A stretch of DNA of 10,271 nt, from NCBI GenBank assembly GCA_020048255.1, contig JAIFMR010000140.1, positions 1 to 10,271 on the forward strand, read 5' to 3'. The notes beneath the pieces were generated by a model. That model had not been told where the DNA came from. It made no database searches and saw only the letters and a program-made list of their open reading frames with translations. The stretch is from Rhodoferax sp. GTDB lineage: Bacteria > Pseudomonadota > Gammaproteobacteria > Burkholderiales > Burkholderiaceae_C. The translations under genes and the position numbers were made by a program. The first letter of the stretch is position 1, and each line of letters opens with the position of its first letter. Positions 1 to 5,510 of the stretch are shown here, one piece after another.

Positions 1-362
1 TACGCTATACCGCGCTGACCTTGAATGGCATGTTGTGCGGGCTGGCGGGCAGTTATTTGGTGTTGGCGCAAAGTGCCAGTTTTTCACAAAATATGACCGC
101 AGGCCGCGGATTCATGGCGCTGGCTGCTCTTATTTTTGGCAGGTGGCATCCGGTGAAGGCGCTGTGGGCGTGTCTGCTGTTTGGTTTTCTGGATGCTGCG
201 GCGATTCGTTTGCAAGGGGTGCAGGTACCGGGTGTTGGAGAGGTGCCGGTGCAGGTCATTCAGGCACTGCCCTACGTCTTGACGGTGGTGTTGTTGGCCG
301 GTGTGATGGGCCAAGCCGTGGCTCCCAAAGCCTTGGGTATTCCTTACTCCAAGGAACGTTGA
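1..362 (+). CDS. ABC transporter permease, BMP/simple-sugar type, C-terminal part
   Basis: This is the 3' end of a gene that begins left of the window; the reading frame starts at base 3 and ends at TGA 360-362. About 119 residues are visible. They contain hydrophobic membrane segments (around GLAGSYLVLAQ, FMALAALIFG, ALWACLLFGFLDAAA and LPYVLTVVLLAGV) separated by short loops, as in the last third of an inner-membrane permease. The segments FMALAALIFGRWHP and the C-terminal proline/tyrosine tail (ALGIPYSKER) resemble the COG1079 permeases that work with a second permease, an ATPase and a BMP/PnrA-type lipoprotein to import nucleosides or related compounds. The substrate cannot be read from this part, and the partner genes would lie to the left. 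The gene converges on mnmC with only 22 bases between the stop codons and no clear terminator there. Family assignment is from recalled similarity; strand and frame are certain. Confidence 0.85.
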   Translation, partial: RYTALTLNGMLCGLAGSYLVLAQSASFSQNMTAGRGFMALAALIFGRWHPVKALWACLLFGFLDAAAIRLQGVQVPGVGEVPVQVIQALPYVLTVVLLAGVMGQAVAPKALGIPYSKER

Positions 363-384
363 CGACTGCGACCTGCCACGCCTT

Positions 385-2223
385 TCAAGCGCGCAGGGCG
401 TCTAGCACTTTGGCCAGGTTGGCTTCCACCGGTAGCGGCTCAGCACCCATGCGGGCGGCCAGCAGTTCGGCACACAACACTGAAAAACTCAGGCCTCGGG
501 AGCCCAGCGCAGCGCAAAGCCACAAGCTGGGCTCGGGGCCACTGTCCAGCGGGCCGACCAGCGGCATTCTGTCGGTACTGACGCATCGCGTGCCTTTCCA
601 GGCTTGCAGTGTTTCGGATTCGAAAACGGGTCTCAGCGCCGCTGCCAGGTCGGGCGCAAGTTGCTGCAGGTGGCCCAGGTTGTGCGCGTGGTTGTCTGCG
701 TCACTGCGCTCTGGCTGATGCGCTGGCTGGTAAGAAGACCCGGCAAACCAGGCGGTACCTGCATCCAGCGGCACGTGAGAGATCAAACTGCCAGCCCCAT
801 TGACCGGGAATGCTGGAAAAACCGCGTCGGGCGAGTCCGCGTGTTCGGCCCAACTTAGCAGGCCACGCATGCCCTGTGTCGCAGGCAGGCGCTGCAATGT
901 TTCTTCCAACTCTGGCAGATGTCGCGCGCAGGTTTGCAGCAACTCGCGAGCGCCGCAGGCATTGGCAAAGACCACGCACTCCGCGCGACACAACAGGGCA
1001 CCCTGGGCGTCCAGCACATGCCAAACGCCGTTGTCATGGTGCAAGTGGTGCGCACATGCCTGGCCTTGGAATGTCACGCCAGGTAGATTCAGCCAGGCAC
1101 GTACCAGCGCAGCAGGCTTGAGCCAAGCACCGCTGTTGTGCCAAAGGCCAGAACCGATGTCTGGGGCAGCGCTGCAGGTGGTTGCCTCGGCACTGGTCAT
1201 GGACCAATCTTTTCCTGCCAGGGGCCAGTGTTTGGGGAGTTGGGGTGTGCCACCGATCTGACGCTCCAGCACACCACTGGGTGACCAATCCAGATCCTCT
1301 TGCAGGTGTTGGCGGGCTTGTTGCAGCGTCAGTCGAACACCTGCGCGCGACAGACGTGACAAGCTGCAGTCGTCACTGGAGACATGAGGAAACACCAGAC
1401 CCACGGGCAAACCCGATGCGCCGGTGGCCGGTACCTGCGCCTGGTCCAACACGTGCACCTGCCAGCCACGGCGTGCCAGTGAAGCCGCCACGCTGGCCCC
1501 CGCCAGGCCAGCGCCAATGACCACACAGCGTTGCACTGGCAAAGCCTCTGTCGCGATGAGTTGTCGCGTGTTTTTCAGCGTCCAGGGTGGGTTAAAAATC
1601 AGTGCCAGCGGGTCAGGCGCTGCAGCATCTGGCGCCGGCTCTGGTGGGATGCTTTCAAAGCCACATGATTTCAGGTGACTGCACCATTCAGCGCAACGGT
1701 GGGGTGGTGCGGTGGCACGGCCCCGCAACTGGGTGCCGCGCCGGCAACACCGCGCCAGTGCCTTGATGTGCCACAGGGATTGGGCATCAAAAGCGCCAAG
1801 CGTTGCGTCGCCGTCGATGCACGTCAGTACGTCATCCGCCTGAAATGCCTGCTGGCGCAGTGATTGCAGGGCATCGCCCACGCATAGCGTCAAAATCACC
1901 CGGCCCTCGGAGAGCAAAAACCGGTGAAAACCGGGTAGCAGCCCGAACCACTGACTCACCAGCTCTTGACCCAGAGCGTGCAAGCCATCGCGCTGGTCAG
2001 CATGGTGCAGGCAATTCTGAGGGTCGGGTGCACTCGGGCACAGGGCGACGTAGTGCAGCACATGAGGGCGTCGGGAGTCTTGCAGCCAATCCCACCAGGT
2101 GGTCAAAAAATGTTGGCCGTCGTTGAAATCGGTGTCCAACACCCGCCTACTTGGCAGGTCCTGCCAAACTCCAACTGTTTTATCTTGCTGCACCCGGTCA
2201 ATTCCCATCACGTGGATTGCCAC
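385..2223 (-). CDS. mnmC: tRNA 5-methylaminomethyl-2-thiouridine biosynthesis protein MnmC, degenerate methyltransferase half
   Basis: MnmC matures the wobble uridine of certain tRNAs: an FAD-dependent C-terminal domain removes the carboxymethyl group from cmnm5s2U and an N-terminal SAM-dependent domain methylates the product. The 612-residue product has a clear FAD/DAAO-type half: dinucleotide-binding GAGLAG at residues 237-242, ASGLPVGLVFPH near 269-280, DRMPLVGP at 551-558 and the C-terminal ALGSRGL signature at 572-578. The N-terminal part keeps family landmarks (FLTTW at 39-43, SEGRVILTLCVGD at 105-117), but the SAM loop, GFGTG in E. coli MnmC as I recall it, reads DFNDG at 32-36. About 30 residues are also missing in front of it compared with the 668-residue E. 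coli protein. The frame opens with GTG at 2223, 39 bases after the yggX stop; ATG at 2208 is an alternative start. Neither has a good Shine-Dalgarno site. It is probably transcribed with yggX. Oxidoreductase activity looks intact; methyltransferase activity is doubtful. Confidence 0.88.
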   Translation of the reverse strand: MAIHVMGIDRVQQDKTVGVWQDLPSRRVLDTDFNDGQHFLTTWWDWLQDSRRPHVLHYVALCPSAPDPQNCLHHADQRDGLHALGQELVSQWFGLLPGFHRFLLSEGRVILTLCVGDALQSLRQQAFQADDVLTCIDGDATLGAFDAQSLWHIKALARCCRRGTQLRGRATAPPHRCAEWCSHLKSCGFESIPPEPAPDAAAPDPLALIFNPPWTLKNTRQLIATEALPVQRCVVIGAGLAGASVAASLARRGWQVHVLDQAQVPATGASGLPVGLVFPHVSSDDCSLSRLSRAGVRLTLQQARQHLQEDLDWSPSGVLERQIGGTPQLPKHWPLAGKDWSMTSAEATTCSAAPDIGSGLWHNSGAWLKPAALVRAWLNLPGVTFQGQACAHHLHHDNGVWHVLDAQGALLCRAECVVFANACGARELLQTCARHLPELEETLQRLPATQGMRGLLSWAEHADSPDAVFPAFPVNGAGSLISHVPLDAGTAWFAGSSYQPAHQPERSDADNHAHNLGHLQQLAPDLAAALRPVFESETLQAWKGTRCVSTDRMPLVGPLDSGPEPSLWLCAALGSRGLSFSVLCAELLAARMGAEPLPVEANLAKVLDALRA

Positions 2224-2262
2224 GCGTAAAAAGAAGCGGAAAGAGGCGTGTGCTGAAGAGTG

Positions 2263-2535
2263 TCAGGCTGCGGGCGGAACGTAACCCTGGGCGGCATCGG
2301 CGCCACCACCGAAGAAATGGTTTTCCATCTGGCGCGCCAGGTATTGCCGGGCGCGGGCATCGGCAAGATTCAGCCGGTTTTCATTGACCAGCATGGTCTG
2401 GTGCTTGAGCCATTGCGCCCAGGCTTCCTTGCTAACGCTTTCCCAAATGCGTTTGCCCAACTCCCCAGGATAAGGCGCAAAGTCAAGTCCTTCAGATTCA
2501 ATACCCAGTTTGATGCATTTCACAGTGCGCGCCAT
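2263..2535 (-). CDS. yggX: Fe(2+)-trafficking / oxidative damage protection protein YggX
   Basis: A 90-residue cytoplasmic protein, the usual length for YggX. Recognisable signatures are ARTVKC at the N-terminus, with the single conserved cysteine at residue 7, then YPGELGKRI near residues 22-30 and SKEAWAQW near 35-42, followed by QTMLVNENRLN. In enterobacteria YggX limits superoxide damage to iron-sulfur clusters and is linked to labile Fe(II) handling; the mechanism is not fully settled. The ATG at 2535 is preceded by AAAAGGT six bases upstream, which supports this start. The ribosome binding site forms one arm of a 7-bp inverted repeat (listed separately). It is the first gene of a minus-strand pair with mnmC. 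In many other proteobacteria yggX sits beside mutY, so this neighbourhood differs. Confidence 0.96.
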   Translation of the reverse strand: MARTVKCIKLGIESEGLDFAPYPGELGKRIWESVSKEAWAQWLKHQTMLVNENRLNLADARARQYLARQMENHFFGGGADAAQGYVPPAA

Positions 2536-2540
2536 GGTTT

Positions 2541-2564
2541 ACCTTTTATGTGTCTTCAAAAGGT
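2541..2564 (-). promoter_or_regulatory. Inverted repeat that includes the yggX ribosome binding site
   Basis: ACCTTTT at 2541-2547 and AAAAGGT at 2558-2564 are perfect reverse complements separated by 10 bases. On the minus strand the arm nearest yggX is the likely Shine-Dalgarno sequence, six bases before the ATG. In the mRNA it could pair with the upstream arm and hide the ribosome binding site; in DNA it could be an operator. The stem is AT-rich (2 of 7 pairs are G-C), so it would be weak at growth temperature. The repeat is seen directly; the role is inference. Confidence 0.4.
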
Positions 2565-2580
2565 GAACTTTATCAAGCTT

Positions 2581-2609
2581 TTGGGTCCAAGCACGCTCTG
2601 ACGTAAAAT
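2581..2609 (+). promoter_or_regulatory. Sigma-70-like promoter predicting a leaderless mRNA for the four-cysteine protein gene
   Basis: A -35-like TTGGGT (2581-2586) is followed by a 17-base spacer and a -10 hexamer TAAAAT (2604-2609, five of six matches to TATAAT). The ATG of the next gene begins at 2618, only eight bases after the -10. Transcription would then start at or within a base or two of the ATG, and no Shine-Dalgarno sequence is present. This points to a leaderless transcript. Spacing and hexamers are seen; the start site is inferred. Confidence 0.5.
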
Positions 2610-2617
2610 CCGACCCT

Positions 2618-2848
2618 ATGGCAAAAGCAGATACCAAAACCAAAATCGTGGCCGATGGCCTGCGTTACAAATCCAAAGTGTCGGGTTCGCCCTTCACGGC
2701 GGCGACCTCATTCGGAGCGGCGACCATGTCTTGCTTCCTGTGTGGCAAGCATCGCGCCCGATCCCAAATGATCTCCAAAAAGATTTTGGGCAAATCTCAA
2801 GCGGTGTGCTCACCGTCTTGCAAGGCGTTGGACGAAGCTTCCAAGTAA
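2618..2848 (+). CDS. Small four-cysteine TRASH/treble-clef-like protein, function unknown
   Basis: I do not recognise this 76-residue protein as a named gene product. The first ~35 residues are basic and rich in Lys, Thr and Ser, with no signal peptide or membrane segment, so it is probably cytoplasmic. The second half has two cysteine pairs, C39-x2-C42 and C64-x3-C68, 21 residues apart, with CGK after the first pair and VCSPSC at the second. That spacing fits the TRASH/MYM type of treble-clef zinc fold known from metal-sensing and metal-binding proteins. Thirteen residues between the pairs include many Lys/Arg, which could suit nucleic-acid or ribosome contact. It stands divergent from yggX (82 bases apart) and immediately upstream of dsbB, with 7 bases between its stop and the dsbB ATG, so the two are likely cotranscribed. 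The ATG lacks a ribosome binding site but sits right behind a promoter. Metal binding is inferred, not shown. Confidence 0.75.
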   Translation: MAKADTKTKIVADGLRYKSKVSGSPFTAATSFGAATMSCFLCGKHRARSQMISKKILGKSQAVCSPSCKALDEASK

Positions 2849-2855
2849 GCGTGTG

Positions 2856-3374
2856 ATGAGCACTTTTACACGGGTGCTTGACCGTCAGCTGCGTGGCGTT
2901 TACCTCTGGGTGAGTGCAGGTTGCGTGTCCATGCTGGCTTTTGGTTTGTACCTGCAGCACAGCACTGGCCTGGAGCCGTGCCCGATGTGCATCGTGCAGC
3001 GTTACGCTCTGTTATTTGTAGCTATCACCGCAGGTGTGGCGGGGGCTAGCCGCAAAAAATCTATTCATGTGGGTGGTTCAGTGCTGTTGCTGTTAGCGGC
3101 TGCTTTTGGTGCTTTTGTCGCTGCACGCCAGAGTTGGCTGCAGTGGTACCCACCGCAGGAAGCCACTTGCGGGCGTGACTTCTACGGCATGATCGAGAGC
3201 TTTCCGCTCAACCGCGCGATTCCGATGATCTTCAAGGGCAGTGGCGATTGTTCTGCCGTCGACTGGACTTTTTTGGGTGGCTCCATTGCCAATTGGTCCT
3301 TTGTGTGTTTTACCCTGATTGGCACACTGGCCGTGTCCATCCTCTGGCGTCAGGTCAAGCGCCGCACCTTCTGA
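2856..3374 (+). CDS. dsbB: Disulfide bond formation protein DsbB
   Basis: DsbB is an inner-membrane quinone reductase that reoxidises periplasmic DsbA and passes electrons to ubiquinone. The 172-residue product has the expected four hydrophobic segments (about residues 14-33, 47-65, 73-91 and 143-163). The first periplasmic loop carries C42-P-M-C45, with the quinone-site arginine R49 close behind; the second loop carries C105 and C132 for exchange with DsbA. The motif CxxC-IVQRY and the GSGDC stretch are typical. I chose ATG 2856; GTG at 2853 is in frame directly before it and would add one residue. There is no strong Shine-Dalgarno, and the start lies 7 bases after the stop of the four-cysteine gene, so translational coupling is plausible. 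dsbA is not in the window. It converges on ppk2 with 24 bases between stops. Confidence 0.96.
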   Translation: MSTFTRVLDRQLRGVYLWVSAGCVSMLAFGLYLQHSTGLEPCPMCIVQRYALLFVAITAGVAGASRKKSIHVGGSVLLLLAAAFGAFVAARQSWLQWYPPQEATCGRDFYGMIESFPLNRAIPMIFKGSGDCSAVDWTFLGGSIANWSFVCFTLIGTLAVSILWRQVKRRTF

Positions 3375-3392
3375 CGCGACCTTGGTGTCTGC

Positions 3393-3411
3393 CGCCCGCT
3401 AAAGCAGGGCG
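3393..3411. terminator. Hairpin at the dsbB/ppk2 convergent junction
   Basis: CGCCCG at 3393-3398 can pair with C-A-GGGCG at 3405-3411 with one bulged A, closing a six-base loop. It overlaps the last codons and stop of ppk2 and lies 19 bases after the dsbB stop. It is GC-rich, but neither strand has a T-run after it, so it would be at best a weak or factor-assisted terminator. Confidence 0.3.
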
Positions 3412-4589
3412 CTGCCTGGGTGCTCACCCCGCTCATAGACCACGTGAGCACGACCCACCAACAGGGTGTCCAGCGCACCAATGTTGGTTAACTCCTTGTT
3501 GCTGTATGGCAATTTGTGCAGCACATAACGCATAGCATTCAGGCGCGCCCGCTTTTTACAGTCTGACTTGATCACTGTCCAAGGGGCGTCTGCGGTATCG
3601 GTCTCAAAAAACATGGCTTCCTTGGCCTTGGTGTAGTCGTCCCATTTGTCCAATGAGGCCAGGTCAATTGGGCTGAGCTTCCACTGCTTGAGCGGATGCA
3701 ACTCGCGCTCTTTGAATCGGCGGCGCTGCTCTTTGCGGCTGACCGAAAACCAGAATTTGATCAAATGCACGCCGCTTTGCACCAGTTGGCGCTCAAACAG
3801 CGGTGCTTGATGGATGAACTGCTGGTATTGTGTTTCCGAGCAAAATCCCATGACCCGTTCCACCCCGGCGCGGTTGTACCAGGAGCGGTCAAACATCACA
3901 ATCTCGCCAGCGGTGGGCAGGTGTTGCACGTAGCGCTGAAAGTACCACTGACCCATTTCAGATTCGGTTGGTTTTTCAAGGGCGACCACGCGTGCGCCAC
4001 GCGGGTTCAAGTGCTCCATGAAGCGCCGGATGGTGCCGCCCTTGCCCGCGGCATCGCGCCCTTCAAACAAGATGACCACGCGCTGGCCGGTCTCTTTGGC
4101 CCAGCTTTGCAGCTTGAGCAACTCCACCTGAAGTTTGTATTTTTCTGCCTCGTAGCGCCGCCGGGACATCAGGTTTTTGTACGGGTAACCGCCGGTCCGC
4201 CAGTCGCTGGCCAGTTCATCGTCGGGCTTGGTGGACTTGCCATTGGGGCTGAGTTGGCTGTCCAGCAACATCTGACGGATGGCTGCGACGTCGTCGGCAG
4301 AACTGCCGGCCAGCAAGGTTTTGAGGGCATCCACTTTGTCCACGGAGTGGGTCAAGATGTCCCGAACGGCGCTTTGTTTGCCACTCTGCGCCGCATCCAC
4401 ACTGGTTTGAACCACGCGCTTGGCAATGCCCCGGACACTCTTGGCGCCGCTGGTGTCGCCTTGGGCTGCGCGACGCACCGTTGGCACCGTGCTTGAGGCG
4501 GTCGCCTTTCGGCGTGTCTTCACCGGTGCCGCTGGCAAGCCGGTTGTGGGCGTGCTGGCCGGATCCAGAAGAATTTTTTGTTCAGTCAT
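3399..4589 (-). CDS. ppk2: Polyphosphate kinase 2 family protein with long N-terminal extension
   Basis: PPK2 enzymes transfer phosphate between inorganic polyphosphate and nucleotides, usually favouring polyphosphate-driven phosphorylation of nucleoside mono- or diphosphates. The 396-residue product has the PPK2 P-loop core from about residue 134 (GGYPYKNL) to the end: Walker A G-RDAAGKG at 177-184, Walker B FDRSWYNRAGVE at 233-244, and the basic lid SRKEQRRRFKER at 284-295. Class I, II or III substrate preference cannot be assigned safely from this reading. The first ~130 residues precede the fold: residues 10-60 are rich in Thr, Ala, Lys and Arg and look disordered, while 70-112 could form helices. 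The start ATG at 4589 has only a poor Shine-Dalgarno (GAGACA). It lies 114 bases downstream of the ParA-like gene on the same strand, and that gap contains a short inverted repeat. Polyphosphate granule association of the extension is a guess from family context. Confidence 0.93.
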   Translation of the reverse strand: MTEQKILLDPASTPTTGLPAAPVKTRRKATASSTVPTVRRAAQGDTSGAKSVRGIAKRVVQTSVDAAQSGKQSAVRDILTHSVDKVDALKTLLAGSSADDVAAIRQMLLDSQLSPNGKSTKPDDELASDWRTGGYPYKNLMSRRRYEAEKYKLQVELLKLQSWAKETGQRVVILFEGRDAAGKGGTIRRFMEHLNPRGARVVALEKPTESEMGQWYFQRYVQHLPTAGEIVMFDRSWYNRAGVERVMGFCSETQYQQFIHQAPLFERQLVQSGVHLIKFWFSVSRKEQRRRFKERELHPLKQWKLSPIDLASLDKWDDYTKAKEAMFFETDTADAPWTVIKSDCKKRARLNAMRYVLHKLPYSNKELTNIGALDTLLVGRAHVVYERGEHPGSALL

Positions 4590-4647
4590 GGCTTGTCTCG
4601 AAAGATAAAACTCATGCCATTGTGAAACAGCACGAGGGTGTCATTGC

Positions 4648-4661
4648 TTGACTGAAGTCAA
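4648..4661. repeat. Short inverted repeat upstream of ppk2
   Basis: TTGACT (4648-4653) and AGTCAA (4656-4661) are perfect reverse complements separated by two bases. The site lies about 60 bases upstream of the ppk2 ATG, in the 114-base gap after the ParA-like gene. The size fits a small dimeric regulator site, but 6-bp arms can occur by chance. Nothing else recognisable is in this gap, and I could not place a convincing ppk2 promoter. Confidence 0.25.
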
Positions 4662-4703
4662 CTCCGGTCGACTTTGTACCCGGGATCCAGCCGGGAACCA
4701 GGC

Positions 4704-5414
4704 TCAGGCTGACAGGCCCATCTCGTCAAAGGTGTCGTAGGTTTTCTTGAGCCAGGTCTTGACCCGCTGACGCTCGAGCAAACCCAATGCATCGGCCTCT
4801 GAGCGGTTGTGAATCGCACCCCAGAAGCTGGCGTTTTGGCGATCAATCTTGCGCATGCTGGCCTCATGCAGCTGCGCCAAATTGATGACGCGAGCCCCCA
4901 GGGACAAGGCCTTCTCCAGCGCGGGTGAAGTGTCAAGCTGCGAGAAATCCGACCCGCGGCCATAGTTCTTGACCACGAAATAACGCGGACCATTGTCAAA
5001 AGTATTCACCAAGCGGCCCAGCAAATCGACCGAATCTTTGCCGGCATCCGCCACGTGCCAGAAGTTGACGGTGATGCCCATGTCTGCCAACACGGCAAAC
5101 ACATCCGAGTCCTTGATCCAGCGCGCCAGGGGTGCTGCAGTTTGTGCAGCCAAGTCCACGATGACATGGGGCGGCGTGCCTTCACTGTCGGTGGTTTCAA
5201 AAGCGCTGGCAATGCTGTCCAGGCCCTCATAGCTGTCCACAATGACCGGGCTGGCATAGTCGGCGTAGAAGCGGGTGAATGAGGTGTGTGAGCGGTCGGT
5301 GTCAAAGCCGATGAAAGGCTGGTCTTTGTCAATGAAATACTGGGCCAGTACCCGGGCCACCACAGACTTGCCCACGCCACCTTTTTCGCCGCCAATGAAG
5401 TTCAGAGAGCTCAT
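4704..5414 (-). CDS. Stand-alone ParA/MinD-fold P-loop ATPase
   Basis: A 236-residue P-loop ATPase of the SIMIBI (ParA/MinD/MipZ/CobQ) class. The N-terminus holds the deviant Walker A motif KGGVGKS at residues 11-17, with the signature lysine K11, then FDTD at 37-40 in the A' position and a Walker B-like VIVD at 84-87. There is no signal peptide, membrane segment, N-terminal HTH or C-terminal MinD-type amphipathic helix that I can recognise. I chose ATG 5414 because AGGA lies seven bases upstream and the family motif starts right after it; the frame remains open to 5501, but that extra stretch does not look conserved. No parB, minC or minE partner is adjacent, so a role in DNA segregation cannot be assumed. 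The gene follows argA by 96 bases on the same strand, with a plausible promoter of its own. Fold assignment is firm; the cargo or process is unknown. Confidence 0.85.
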   Translation of the reverse strand: MSSLNFIGGEKGGVGKSVVARVLAQYFIDKDQPFIGFDTDRSHTSFTRFYADYASPVIVDSYEGLDSIASAFETTDSEGTPPHVIVDLAAQTAAPLARWIKDSDVFAVLADMGITVNFWHVADAGKDSVDLLGRLVNTFDNGPRYFVVKNYGRGSDFSQLDTSPALEKALSLGARVINLAQLHEASMRKIDRQNASFWGAIHNRSEADALGLLERQRVKTWLKKTYDTFDEMGLSA

Positions 5415-5421
5415 GAAATTT

Positions 5422-5425
5422 TCCT
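5422..5425 (-). promoter_or_regulatory. Ribosome binding site fixing the start of the ParA-like gene
   Basis: AGGA on the minus strand, seven bases before ATG 5414. It is the clearest Shine-Dalgarno in the window and decides for this start over the in-frame upstream codon at 5501. Confidence 0.65.
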
Positions 5426-5435
5426 GTTGTTTTGA

Positions 5436-5464
5436 GAAATAAAAGTAATGGTGTTTAACGTCAA
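5436..5464 (-). promoter_or_regulatory. Candidate promoter of the ParA-like gene
   Basis: On the minus strand TTGACG (5459-5464, five of six matches to TTGACA) is followed by 17 bases and TATTTC (5436-5441), a weak -10. The surroundings are AT-rich for this genome. Transcription would begin near 5429, giving a leader of about 15 bases that contains the ribosome binding site. Confidence 0.4.
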
Positions 5465-5510
5465 GGGTAAAGCAAGACTCATGCGCGTTTGACACCAGCA
5501 TGGCGGCATT

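Noticed and set aside
2211..2224. Small hairpin CGTGG-ATTG-CCACG at the mnmC start
   Set aside because: Only five base pairs with a four-base loop; the GTG start itself is uncertain, so a regulatory role is not supported.
3696..4496. Long open frame on the + strand (266 codons) opposite ppk2
   Set aside because: It is fully antisense to a strongly recognised PPK2 core, and its translation shows no family motif. High-GC codon bias of ppk2 explains the open frame.
4664..4687. String resembling a cloning-vector polylinker (SalI, SmaI and BamHI sites close together)
   Set aside because: GTCGAC, CCCGGG and GGATCC occur within about 20 bases, but the order and intervening bases do not match a pUC polylinker, and the flanking genes continue normally. 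Chance in GC-rich DNA is more likely.
4675..4700. Possible terminator after the ParA-like gene (CCCGG/CCGGG)
   Set aside because: The stem is five base pairs and is followed by TACAAAG on the minus strand, not by a T-run.
5415..5501. N-terminal extension of the ParA-like protein starting at 5501
   Set aside because: The extra 29 residues look unlike coding sequence, and a good ribosome binding site and promoter fall inside this stretch, favouring ATG 5414.
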